DNA of 64,000 nucleotides. Origin: Geosiphon pyriformis. Lineage: Eukaryota > Glomeromycota > Glomeromycetes > Archaeosporales > Geosiphonaceae. Position 1 is the stretch's first letter. Each line of letters opens with the position of its first letter. The stretch is taken from the NCBI GenBank assembly GCA_016748015.1, contig JAAOMT010000703.1, forward strand, positions 1 to 64,000, in the 5' to 3' direction. Under the pieces are notes generated by a model. It made no database searches and was not told where the DNA came from. It was given only the letters and a program-made list of their open reading frames with translations. The translations under genes and the position numbers were made by a program. Below, one piece after another: positions 46,225 to 58,780 of the stretch.

Positions 46225-47360
46225 TTATTTCAGATTTAAGTCTGAAAGTTATTAATGATTATTGAAATTGAAATCTAGTTAATTTTAAAATATTAGTAAA
46301 TAATAGTTAATTTCAATGTAATAATAATTAAAAGTTTGGAGTTTTAAGATAAGTTTTATTAAATTGATTTATAAAAAAAATAATTCTATTTTTAAAATAG
46401 AAATTTTTCTTTTATACAATTTATTATAGTATTATTTTATAATTTAGCACTTTTTTGTTCTTAATATTTTAGTAAATTAAAAATATATTTTGTTAAACTA
46501 AAAGTTATTTTTGTAAACTATAAATTATTTTAGTAAACTGTTAAATATTTTATCAAATTTTCCAATATTTCAGTAAATTCTAATTATTATATAGTTTGGT
46601 GTATTACATAATTGTTATAATTTAATTACATTTGTGTTTTGTATAAATCAAATTATTTATTAAATAATAATTCAGATAATTTGGTAAAATAATAAATAAT
46701 AAATAATAAATTAAAATAATAATATATGCTGATTAATAATAGAAATTATAGAAATAATTTTATGCTAAATAATATCTCAAATTTTGGCTGGTAATATTAT
46801 TTCAGATTTAAGTCTGAAAGTTATTAATGATTATTGAAATTAAAATCTAGTTAATTTTAAAATATTAGTAGATAATAGTTAATTTCAATGTAATAATAAT
46901 TAAAAGTTTGGAGTTTTAAGATAAGTTTTATTAAATTGATTTATAAAGAAAATAATTCTATTTTTAAAATAGAAATTTTTTTTTATACAATTTATTATAG
47001 TATTATTTTATAATTTAGCACTTTTTTGTTCTTAATATTTTAGTAAATTAAAAATATATTTTGTTAAACTAAAAATTATTTTTGTAAACTATATATTATT
47101 TTAGTAAACTGTTAAATATTTCATCAAATTTCTCAATATTTCAGTAAATTCTAATTATTATATAGTTTGGTGTATTACATAATTGTTATAATTTAATTAT
47201 ATTTGTGTTTTGTATAAATTAAATTATTTATTAAATAAAAATTTAAGTAATTTAATAAAATAATAAGTAATAATTTGAAATAATAATTTATATTAATTAA
47301 TAATAAAAATTACAAAGATAATTTCATGTTAATTAATAACTTGAATTTCTGTTGGTAATA
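46225..47360 (-). repeat. Two head-to-tail partial LTR copies (about 570 bases each)
   Basis: 46225-46796 and 46797-47360 each begin TTATTTCAGATTTAAGTCTG and end with TGGTAATA, covering the outer two-thirds of the F LTR. The two resemble each other much more closely than either resembles the F LTR. In element orientation each is the U3-side part of an LTR. Confidence 0.8.
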
Positions 47361-49660
47361 TTATTTATTAACTTTAGTTTTTATATACATAACAATAATA
47401 AACTAAATAGAATTTAAAGTAGTTCTACAAAATAATAGTTTTTTATTTTTTTATTGAAATAGAAAAATAACAATAAATATATTATTTTTAATAATAATTA
47501 CAGATAAAATAATGTTGTGATTGCTGATATTATTATTAGATATAGTTATTTTAATTATAACAAAAAAACTTAAATAATTTTAAAAATTTGAAAAGATTAG
47601 TTGTGTTTTTCTAAATTTTTAGTGCAATTTTTTGTTTGTAAATTAATAGTATTAAGAATTAGTTAATATGTAATTATTGTTAATTTTTAATTCTGTAAAA
47701 TGGTTTTTGATTTTGGGTTTTGTGATTAAACCTATAATAAAAGCTGAAATTAATATTGTGATACTAATTTTTAAGTTAATAATTAATAAGTAATAGTTAA
47801 TTGTGATTAAAAATAAAATATGTATATTTATTACGATTAAAATTATTGTGAAATTATAAGTAAATAGTATTATAGCAATTAATATTGTTTTGTCTGAATT
47901 TTAAATTTGTAATTTAAAGTTTGGATCTTTTAATTAGAATTTTAATATTAATTTTTTGATTATTAATTAATTAACCACAATTTATAATTAATTTTAAAGT
48001 AATTTTATTTGTGATAATAATAACAAATTCTGGTTTTTTGTTGTTACTAATTTAATAATAACAATGATTATGCTAAGTTCTAAGAATAGTTATTGTTTTA
48101 TTAATTTTTGTAATATTGTAAAAATTAATATATAACTTAATTATTAATTAAATATTTCTTTATTTTCTGATTTATATTGTTATTAAGTTGTTTTAACTTA
48201 ATATCTAATTTAAATATTCTATTTATAATTAAATCTATAATTTAAATGTAATTTGTTTTGAGTTTGACCAATTTGAAATTTTGGACCAATATAATTATTA
48301 TTTAAAAATCTGTAAATATAATAAACATACTTATTAGAAAATAGTATTGTGTAATTTTTTAATTAATTAATTTAAAATTTGTAATATTATATAGTAATTA
48401 ACATAATTTATCTGAATTTAACACAAATATTAATAGAATTGTTTTAAGTATCTAGTAAATACTTTACTGTTTTCTTGTTTAATAATATTAAAATATTTTT
48501 ATAATCAAATAATACTGTTGTAATTGTTAAAATATTGTAAAAATATTGTTTTAAAATTATTAAATAATACAAATTTTATAATAAAATTTTGATATTATGA
48601 ATTAGTCATATTTTAAAAAAATATAAAACTGTTTAAAAAGCTTTAATATTGTTTTAATTATTAATAAAAATAACTTTTTTTTTATTATTTAGCTATACTT
48701 AAGTATTATTTTCTTTATTAGTAAATTTATTTAATTTAATATTTGGTATATAAATTATTAAAACTATTAGTAAAAAAAATAAATATTCTGATAGAGATAA
48801 TAGACCTATAATTGTTATTAATAACAAATTTACTAAGATATCTGGATTTATTAAGATTAAAATAAATTCTAAAATTTAATTTGTCAGAATTTAAAAAATA
48901 ATTGATTTAATATTAAATTTCTTTTATTTGTTTTTTGGTCTTTTTTTTTAATTTTGTATCTTTTTAGTTATTATTATAGTTAAAATTTAGTTTTAACAAT
49001 AGTGATTACAATAATATTAGTGTAATTAATCTTGATTGGAATTTTTTAAAATATTTTTTGTATTCTTTTAATAAATTACTAATTTTAATATAACTTTAAA
49101 AAATAAGTTTTGGTTTGAATATAGATATAAATACAATTTTTAATAAAATTTAAATAATACTACTGGAAATATAATAATATAATAGTTTTAATAATAAACT
49201 GTGTTTGGACCTCACTCGTTAAGCATAATAAAAAAAAAATAATAAATCAATTCAATTTTTTTTATAATAGTAGAATTATTATTTTTAGTATTGCAATTAA
49301 TATTAGATTAAATTACAGATTTTTTGTTGTAAATAAGAATTTTTTTAATATATTTGTAAATGGCTAAATAAATTTTTATAAATATAGTTGTAAAATTATA
49401 TAACTAGTAATAATTAATGTATTTTTTAATGGTTTTATAGAAATCAGTTTTATAATTTTTATGTTAATAATTCTTCTATATTATATTTGATTTTTTTATT
49501 GACATAAAATTTAATATAAATTCTGTTAAAAATAATTAAAGCTTAATTTTAAATCTTTTTGAAAATATTTGTATAATAATTTTATAAATTTTAATTTTAT
49601 CACTTTTGTTAATTTGTTATTAACAAGTGCTTTGTTTTTTGTAAATTATATTTTATAAAA
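47361..49660 (-). pseudogene. gag: Gag and protease start of relic I
   Basis: Badly decayed. Anchors to the other gags: the region after the LTR (49600-49660) matches D's leader (54517-54570), a stretch near 49140-49200 matches D near 54990-55020, and a Gln/Asn-rich tail with GPKFQIGQTQNKLH is near 48240-48290. Protease text begins at 47361. One G+C-rich patch at 49202-49227 stands out. No open frame of meaning. Confidence 0.45.
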
Positions 49661-50470
49661 AATACTGAATATTATAAATAAATATTAGTAATAGAGATTT
49701 ATAGATTTTAGAATTTGGTGCTTAATTAATATTTGTTATAATTTAAAAGTTTATTTGTAATAGAGTTTTTTATATAAATAATAAAAAATTACTATAATTT
49801 TAGTTTAATAAATTATTTAAAATTTCTCAGCATGATAACAAATTTATTTTGATATTTATATTTATTTGGTAAGTAATTTTAATTTTAATAACTATATTTA
49901 CACTTTTTTTTGGTATTTTTTATTAAACAATTTTTAATATTATAATCTTAGCATTTTTTTTATTGGTTAGTAATTAAAAAAACTCAGAAAAAATAAATAA
50001 ATAAAAATAAAAATTAGTATTCTGTTAATAATTATAATTAAAAACTATTGTTTTAATGTTTGTTAAATTATTATATTTAATACAAATAACATTAAAATAT
50101 TAAAATTATTTCAAATTTCAATAAGATAAATCAAAATTTATTAAAAAATAATATTTTTTAAATAATTTGAATGAATATGTTTATTATTTTGGCTATAATT
50201 TAATTAAAAAAATAATAAAAACTAAACTGATCTCAAAGTAAACTTATTTAATTTTTAGATTTTTTTTTAGTTTTAATATTTTTATTATATATATTTATAT
50301 TTTTATAATACAAGATTTTTATAATTTCTGCAATTATTGTTGAAATTTCTAGTATTTCTAAAATTTTTGGCATTTTTGCTTGTATTCTTAAAATTTCTGG
50401 TATTATATGTTCTTATAATTTTCTTATTTATTATTAGTTATTTATATTATTATTATTTTTATGTTTTTTT
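49661..50470 (-). repeat. 5' LTR of relic I
   Basis: On the minus strand it parallels the C1 LTR, including a decayed form of the GGAATTCC minisatellite at 50330-50400 (seen on the plus strand as repeated AAATTTCTAGTATTTCT-like units) and a terminal part equivalent to TGTTACTCATAGAAATATAG. The left limit is set by the match to D's leader. Confidence 0.5.
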
Positions 50471-51950
50471 TATACAAATAATACTACCAAAAAAAAGCTT
50501 TTTATTTATTTTAGAAGATATTAACAAACTTAATTTTGAAAATTAAACATATTTTAACAAATTTAATTTAAGATTTTGCTATATTAATATGTTAATATCT
50601 TTGTTAATAAAAATAAATTTGAATAAATTAACTTTATAAAACACAAAATTAATACAAAAATACCAGACTTATTAAATAAAAAATTATTAAGTAATTTTTA
50701 ATAGAGACAATTTAATAAAAAAAATATATAGCAAATGTTAAATAATGGCTTAATCAAAAAATTTTAAGTCTATAGTTTTTATCTGTTATTTTAATTACCA
50801 AAAAAAATAAAAAAATAAATTTCTGTATTAATTACAAAATTTAATAGTATTATTCAAAAAAATAGCTATCTAATTTTATTTATTCAGAAAATTTTAAATA
50901 ATTTGAAAAATAAAAAATGGTTTTTATTATTAAATTTGGCCAATAAATATTAGTAAATCAAAATAAATCTAATTAATAAAAAAAAACTGTTTTTATAACC
51001 CAAAATAAAAACTTTAAAATTTAATATTATGTCTTTTAAACTCTAAATGCTTCAATTATTTTTTAGTGTTTAATAAATATTATTTATAAGAAAATTCTTT
51101 AAAAATTAATTGTTATTTATTTAAATAACACAACAGATTTTTAAAATATTTAATAATCACTTATTTTATTTTTAACAAATGTTTAACTGCCTCCAAAATA
51201 TTGAATTCAAGTTTAATTTAAATAAATATTTTTTTAAAAAACTAAACTAAAATTCTTAGAACATATTATTGGAAAAAATAAAATAAAATCTGATTTAAAA
51301 AAAATTCAAAAAATTAAGAATTTTCTTATATTTACTAATTTTAATGAATTATAAAAATTTTTAGGATTTGCTAAATATTATTACAAATTTATTATAAATT
51401 TTTTAAACATTATTAAATCTCTTTAATATTGATTTTTAAAATATGTTTTATATATGTAAAAAAATAATTAACAAAAAGTTTGTAACTATTTTAAATACCA
51501 ATTTATTATAACTATAAATGCTTTAAAAATATTTTAAAAACTGTTTTATTACAAATTAGATTTGATAATTAAGAATATTTTATTGTTTATATTAGTTATA
51601 ATACAAATCTAACCAAAAAATATATAGTATTATTGATTTAAAATATTTTTATATTTGTTAAATTATAACAAATTGGAAATATTGTTTTTGTTAATCATTT
51701 ATTTTGTATATTAATTATAAAAAACTAATATAATTGTTTAATAAATTACAATTAAAAAAATATGTTAAATAAAATACTTATCTATAATAATTTTCATATA
51801 AAATTTATTATAAAGAAAGAACTAAAAACATAAATACTAACAGTTTATTAAAAATAACACAGATTTAATTATTTTATAATAAATTTTTATCTTTATAAAC
51901 AATTATATTAATATTTATTAATACTTTAATTTAAAGTAAAATTATTTTAA
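50470..51950 (+). pseudogene. RT and RNase H of relic E
   Basis: LEDINKLNFEN near 50515 matches EEINKLHLENL of A. RT traces: ILNNLKNKKWFLLLNLAN (motif A, Asp to Asn), FNIMSFKL, LGFAKYYYKFI. RNase H text lies at about 51490-51700. The apparent open frame at 50337-50546 mixes LTR repeat and this start and is not a gene. Confidence 0.6.
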
Positions 51951-53225
51951 CAGAAACAAAATGCTATTTAAAAACAAATTTAAAATTATTTTATTTATAA
52001 TAAAAAATTATAAATACAAAAACCATATCATATTTCAATAAATTATAAAAAATATAGAAAAAAAAATAATTCTGTTTAATATATATTTTATTTTATTACT
52101 AGATATATTAATAAAAATATTATATTAAAAAAAACTATTTAATTATATTATTAACTAATTATATATAAAAATATTTTTAAATATATTTATAATTATAACT
52201 TTTACCAAAAAAAAGAAAAAATCAGAACAAGACCACTTTAACCTATTTCAATTAAAAATCTATTTAATAAAATTGAAATTAATTTGTTTAGATTTTTTTT
52301 AATTATTTTTAAAAAAACTAATATATAATTATAACTGTTAATTATTTATTAGATAGTTAAAAACCCAAGTTATTTAAATAGCAGATGCAAAAACAGTATT
52401 TAAATTTGTATACCAAAATTTTATTTGTTAATATAAATGTCCAAAAAAGCTATTATCTGATTAAAGAACTTATTTTATTAACAATACTCTTGTAAAATTA
52501 AGTTAATAATTTGGAATAAATTATTATTAATATTTAATTTATTTATTTATGAATAATATAATAATAATATGTTAAAATATTAGCAAAAATAAGCCATAAG
52601 AATATACAAAAATAAAACTTATTTATATTTTTAGTATTATTTATATATTAAATATTAAAGCAAAACACAATTTAATTTATACTTTTTAAATTAATATATA
52701 TAAAAAATTATATTGCTTATTAAATTAAAAATACTTTGTTTTTTAATAAAATCAATTATTAATAAAAATTTTAAAGCTATTTTACTTTAAAAAACAGTAT
52801 TAGTTTAGAAAAACATTAGAAAATAATTACAAAATAACAGTTAATAATATTAGTAATTTTTAAAAAAAACAAAAAAAAAACATAATAATTATTTATTTAA
52901 CTAACTAGTAAAATTTAATATTAAAGACAAAGTATAATTACATTATATTAAAATAAAAAAACAATGAAATAAAAAATTAGGCTCAAGATAAAATAGATTA
53001 TTTTACATTTATAAAATTTTCAGTATTAAAATTTACAAACTATATTTAGAAAACAAAATTACTTAAAATTTTATTATATAATACAAAAATTGTTTTTAAT
53101 AATATTTTAACTAAAAACACAAATTTATTAATTAAATCTAAAAATATTTTATAAAATTTAGAATTAATTATTATTATTAAATACAATTTTTTATTAAAAA
53201 TTTAAACCACAAAATTTGAAGATAT
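51951..53225 (+). pseudogene. Integrase of relic E
   Basis: Core traces IEINLFRFF near 52270 (Asp to Asn), a stretch matching A's AIQVADTKTVAEFI near 52370-52410, and a SDQ-like ELIILLTI region near 52460. C-terminal module near 52960-53060 (FYIYKIFS, YKLYLENKI). Confidence 0.6.
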
Positions 53226-53807
53226 AAAACATAGTCATAAAATCAAAATATAGCAAGTTTATTTTATTATAAACATTTTAAATACTATCTTAAAGTTTTT
53301 ATAACAACTGTTTAAATCTAATTAACAATTAATAATATTGTTAAAAACAATTATTAATAATAAAAAAATACAATACAAAACTACAAACAAAAATCCAATT
53401 AAAATTAAATATTTTCAATTTTATTTGGTATTAAACAATAAAAACTTCAATACACAAATAATAATAAAAATAAAAAAAACTTTGCACAACTTGTTAATAA
53501 AATCAAATACTAATAAATACTTAAAACTTTTATAACATGAAAAAAAACTTTTCAATCAATATATTAATTTTTTAAAATTATTAAAAAACTAGATCTACAA
53601 ATACCATATATAGATAATAATAATTAAATTTTCAATAAAAAAACTTTCTAACAAATAGAAAAAAACAGCTTAATATTATATTATAAAACAATTTATTAAT
53701 TATATTTAATATTCAAATATTATTGTTATTTATAGAAAAAAAATACAAGAAAAAAATAGAAAAAACAAATTATAAAATAAATCAATAAGAGAATAATACT
53801 CAACAAG
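53226..53807 (+). pseudogene. Extra 3' ORF of relic E
   Basis: The end shows FFKIIKKLDLQIPYIDNNN, FNKKTF, QIEKNSLILYYKTIY and LYLIF, aligned with A's YKIGKQLDLKTSYGD, FNKKAI, KKFIEKNNLMLYYKAAY and LYTAF. A 65-codon open stretch at 53338-53535 belongs to the lysine-rich middle. Function unknown. Confidence 0.55.
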
Positions 53808-54516
53808 TGAGCACATTTTTAGGAAATAGTATAGAAAAAAGTAAAAATATGTGAGATTTTATATAATACAAATTATGTATATATAGCAAGAATATTAGAA
53901 GCAAAAAAGACAGAACAGTAGTTAAAAACAAATAATTATCCAATATTTTTTTCTTCAAAAAATGTTTTTTATAACTTAAAGTAAAATTATATTTATATTA
54001 ATAAAATACTCAATTTTTATCTAATCTATGTTATTATTGTTTGATTAAAAATTTTTATCATTTTTTTATTATCAACAATTTATGTTAATAAAATCTAATA
54101 CTTAATCATACTAGACTAATAACTTTTGATCATAACTATTGATAGAATATTAATTTTTTATTTCTTTTTTTATTTTTTTTTATTTTTTTTATTTTTTTGT
54201 TGTTTACTAAATTGATTAAAAAATTAAGTATTGAATAATTAATGTTAAAAATAGCCTAGTAAAAGATTTATAAAATAAGGATAAAAAACTTAAGAATAAC
54301 TTACCAGAATAGTACAACTGTCAGATTAAATTGGCCACTATGCTGAAAACAAAAATTGGAAAAAAATTATTAATTGAATCTTTGTTTATTGTACAAAAAA
54401 CTCAACCAAAACTTTTAGATTACAAAATCTTTAGAAATTACTATTATTAACAGTTATTGAGCACTAAGTTATAGATTTGTTATTTGTTTTAACATTCCAA
54501 ATAATTATCTGTAATA
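53808..54516 (+). repeat. LTR shared by E (3') and D (5')
   Basis: Starts about TGAGCACATTTTTAGG and ends CTGTAATA before TTTAGTGC, the decayed PBS. It keeps the TATGTATATATAGCA promoter block at 53875-53888, the T-rich tract (54155-54201) and the CACTATGCTGA block of the C1 LTR. E's coding precedes and D's leader follows. Confidence 0.7.
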
Positions 54517-56849
54517 TTTAGTGCTTTTTATAAGATATAATTTAATAAAAAACCAGTACTAATATTTATTATTTTATATAATAGCAAAATCAAAAATAAT
54601 AAAAATAAACTACTTGAAATTTATAAAAGTTTTATTCCAATATTATCAAACTTATCTCAGACTAACAAGTAATAATTAGCTAACAAAATTAGTTTTTAAT
54701 TATTATATTAACAAAAAAATTATATACTACTTGAAAAACCAAGAAGATCCAAACATTACTTTCAAAAATTTTTACAGTAAATTACTTTAAAGCATTATAC
54801 TTCAACAAAATTATCTGTTCACACTACTTATTACAAAAATAAATTAAAAAATTGAAAATTATATCCAATAAAAATTTTTTATTATTTTTATAAACAAAAA
54901 AAAAAATTACAAATTTCAGTAAAAACACCAAAAAAAATACAACTGTTTAATAAAAAGAAACCAAAAGTTGTTTCATTTATTAATTCATTATATTATTATA
55001 TATCCAAAAGCACTATTTAAATAACATTAACTGTTATGTCTATATTAAAAACACTATTATTATGAATATTGTTTTAAAATAACCAAAAAAAACCAAATTA
55101 TTAGGAATCTATAACAATTATTTCAAAAAATTTAAATAGCAATCAATAATCTCATTAGAACTTTAATTACTGTTATTTTAACCTAATTTCTGATTTATCA
55201 GTAATTAGACAAAAACCAAATCAGAAAAAAAAGGAATAATAATCAAGAAATTAATAATTAAAACCCAATCTAAATAATCTGAAAAACCAAACTCCAATTG
55301 TTTAAACCTAGCAAAACCTAAACAATTTAAATCATGTTTCTATTATTTAGCAATACTTATTTCTAATTATCTAGATCAATCTACCAGTTGTACCAATAGC
55401 TTTTTTTAACAACTATAATAGCAATTTTTTATATAAATAACATATATACTAATTGTCAAATTAGAAAAATTTATCTGTAAAAAAAACAATATCCAAGCTT
55501 AGTTAAATAATATAGCAAAAGTTATTATAACCAACAGATAAAATAACATCAAAGCCTTTCAAGTAATTCCTTATTTTTTACAAAATATTAATAACTTATA
55601 ATACCAGAATTTTATAAACAAACTCCAAAATTTTAATGTGTTCAAAACCACATTTTTATAGTATTTTAGTGATTATAATAGCATCAATTATTTATTAACT
55701 AGCTTTATTATAATTAAACAAGAGGATATTAAAACAGTTATTATGTACTTAGAATACTTTTATTAAAATTTGTACTAAATTCAAACAATTAATACTAATT
55801 ATTTTACAGTATTACAGATTTTGACTTAATTTATTTGTAGATTATGTAGTAGTCTTTTGTAATAAGTATAGCTATTACATTTAAATATTTTTCAAAACAC
55901 AGTTATATACATTAGCAATTTCGAATCAAGTGAACTTAAAGCCAATTATATACAAACCATAAATCTAATAATAAATAAATTATTTAAATTAGATACCAAG
56001 TTAAAACAATTTGGCAAAATAATTAATTAGAAAATTAAGAAATACTTAGTTAATAACACAACAATTTATTAATTTTTTTAATATCACAATCATTAGAGAA
56101 ATTCAAACAGATTTTAGAATTAATTATGTCTATTGTTATTATTAACAAATCTACTATAACAATAAAAAATATATATTTATTACTACTGTAGTAAACAAAA
56201 AATTTGAAAATAGACTATAGAGCAAAATTAAATAATCAACAATCAAGAAATTAATATTAAAACTCTGATTGCAAGGTTTAAATTTCGAATTATATCAACA
56301 ATTTATTATTAAAACTATACCAATATTAATTACTGTATGTACTAATAACACAATAATCAATATATGTACTTCTAATTTATTAAATTCTAATATCAGTAAT
56401 TTATCAAGCCCCATAGCCACCACTTATCTATCAATTCTAACAAACTCAAGCACCACTCTAAATTTAACTTTATTACCAATTAGAAACCAAAATTAAGAGT
56501 TATATACACTCAACAGAATTGAAGATTGGTAATAATTATGCACCAAATAATCTTCAATTCATTAAACCAGCCATTAGAATTATGTTCAAAAAATTTGGAA
56601 AATAGTTATGTTCAAAACCCAAATTTTCAGAATTATTTAAGCCTTTTGGTTGTTCCAAAAGCTATCTAATCTAATAATCTAAAACCACCAAAACAACCAC
56701 TTATTAACAACATTTTACTAACAACTATTACTAAAGATAAATTACTTGTTACCATATTTTTTTGAATTAGAAAACCAAATTAAAACACCATTATTTAATA
56801 AAACTGCTTTTGACATAAAACCAATTATCACAATATACACTAATATCAA
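54517..56849 (+). pseudogene. gag: Gag of element D
   Basis: Collinear with C1's gag from its start at 54584 (ATAGCAAAATCAAAA against GTGGCAGAATCAGAA) through the Gln-rich part to the capsid-like region (55500-55990, with ILTXFICRL at the place of ILNQFIRGL) and a poorly preserved zinc-knuckle region near 56120-56160. The open block at 56269-56496 corresponds to the Gln/Pro tail. Stops throughout. Confidence 0.65.
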
Positions 56850-57240
56850 AGTTAATAACCAATCTATTAAACTAATCTTTAATAATAGTTTAGTAAACAA
56901 CATCATTACATAACAACTTATAGACCAATTAAGTTATCAAGTTAATTGTGTTGTTAACACCAAAATTATTACTATTAATAAAGCAACTAAGACTTTAATT
57001 GGTGAAATTGAAAACTTCTTATTTGAAGTTAATAATATTATTGTGTTCATTAAAGTTCTAGTAATAAAAGTTATGCAATATTAAGCTTTTGTTGGTAATA
57101 ATTGGTTGTCTAAAACTAATATTGTATTTAATTAAAACATTCAGAAGCTTTAGCTAATATTTAATAGTTAGCATATTTAAGTATTTGTTACTTGCAAATA
57201 CTTTAAAGTTTTATTAAAAAAGCAATTATTAATTGAACTA
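56850..57240 (+). pseudogene. Aspartic protease of element D
   Basis: KLIFNNSLVNNIIT at 56870-56915 replaces LxLDSGSxxSxIT, and YXAFVGNNWLSKTN near 57080-57120 is the C-terminal motif. The catalytic Asp is Asn. Confidence 0.65.
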
Positions 57241-58190
57241 AAAAAAAAAACCTATTTGAAAAGCCTATTAAGTTTTATAGACTAAAAATAAACACAATAA
57301 ACTACTATCAATATTCACTTAAGAAAAGAAAAAAAAAAGACAAACTTCAAATTATTATTACTATAAAAAACCAGCTAGTAGTTAAAATATCTTATACTTA
57401 ACACTAGTACTAAGAAAATACTTATTTTATATTCTATTTAAATACATAAATTACAACAAAAAGCTTTTATTTATAAGAGCTTAGATTTAATCAGAAAAAA
57501 AATATGAAATATATATTTGCTATTATTATAAAGCATGTTACTAAGAACACTTTAAATACCCAAAATAAATAAAAAAGTAAAACAACAAATTATGTCTTGT
57601 TTGTAAAAAAACTTTACTTAATAAAAGAAAATAAAATGACATTTCTAGTCATGAAAAAACGTGCAATATATTATACCAATACACAATTTTTATTTGTAAC
57701 TGGATAAGCAAAGAAACATCTTTTAATATTACATAAAACAAAGCTCTTTTATATTTGAACAGTTATTCACACAATAAAAATAAAATCTGGCAAATAACAA
57801 GTGCCAAAGTCAAAAACACTTTACTTAGTAAAATATTAACAATTAAACTAACTTATCAAAACTTATTAAAACCATTTTTATCCTAAATTCAACCATTTTT
57901 GTTGATATTATGAACAATATAAAACAATTTCATAAATATTACCAAAATTTAGCACCTACTTAAGAAAAACAAAAGCAGCATTTAGAACAATTAAATGCTA
58001 AACTCTATAAATATTATTTAATTTTTAGTAACTTTAAATATTGTAACAATTGTGATTTTATTTACAATTTATTATTATACATAATCTATTTGATTTCCAA
58101 AAAAAAAACCAATTAGCACTTATACTTTAAAATTGAAATCAAAATGTAATTCTAATTTAAACTCTAATAAAAATAATAACAATAGCTTTA
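57241..58190 (+). pseudogene. Cys-rich linker domain of element D
   Basis: Cys pairs remain in the order of A: YICYYYKACY near 57510-57545, LCLVCKKTLLNKRK near 57590-57630, then TCNILYQYTIF near 57660-57700, and LNAKLYKYYLIF followed by YCNNCDFIYNLL near 57985-58080, where two Cys have become Tyr. Confidence 0.6.
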
Positions 58191-58780
58191 ACACTATTTA
58201 CAATAGCAATAATAATAATAACAATTCAAATTTCAACAAAAATTTCAATTTATATATTATACTTTCAAATTTTTTAATAAAATAAAAACTTAAATAGTTC
58301 AATAATAATAACAAAAATATTATACCAGAATGTGTATATAATACTGATACAAGATTTAATCTTAAATATCTTAAAAAAACTGCCATTAGATTGGAATCTT
58401 ATTTATGTACTAGTATAGATTTAAAATTAATACTGGAAATTTTGGCAATAATATTGGTATAATTAACATCTAAATTTATTTTGCAAAAAAAAATTAATAT
58501 CAAAGAAAAAATAATTGACACAAGATATATAGAAAATATTATTATAATACTACAAAATAAATTAAAAAAACCATATATCATTAAATTCAATAAAAAGATA
58601 ACACAGACAATATTTATGTTTCTAGTAAAAATAGCTTAGTTAGTATTAATAAAAATGAAGAAAAAATTAGAGATAACAGCAAGAGAGATAAATAAATTTA
58701 GATCTATAGATAGATTAAAGATATCAGTTAATATAGTAAAAGAAGAAATAATTGATTAAGAAGAAATTATTTTTACTCAT
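58191..58780 (+). pseudogene. dUTPase domain of element D
   Basis: Motif 1 as NTDTRFNL, motif 3 as KIIDTRYIENIIIILQN, motif 4 as KKITQTIFMFL, and motif 5 region AREINKFRSIDRLKI, which parallels A's REINGFESSKKRN. Same position between linker and RT. Active-site residues are altered in motifs 1 and 5. Confidence 0.65.

Larger units (their letters stand above)
47361..50470 (-). mobile_element. LTR retrotransposon relic I (LTR and gag)
   Basis: Minus-strand element of the C1/D type. From right: LTR (49661-50470), PBS region, gag, and the very start of protease at 47361-47420, where the F repeat array interrupts. It is itself inserted in relic E, which begins at about 50470. Confidence 0.55.
50470..54516 (+). 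mobile_element. LTR retrotransposon relic E (pol, extra ORF, 3' LTR)
   Basis: Plus-strand A/D-type element beginning just upstream of RT, with everything before lost behind the insertion of I. RT, RNase H, integrase, extra ORF and an LTR follow in order. The 3' LTR (53808-54516) also serves as the 5' LTR of D. Confidence 0.7.

Noticed and set aside
50337-50546. Hydrophobic 69-codon frame with KFLVFLKFLAFLLVFLKFL periodicity, membrane-protein-like
   Set aside because: It reads a decayed LTR minisatellite (relic I) and then the start of relic E. The periodicity comes from the DNA repeat.
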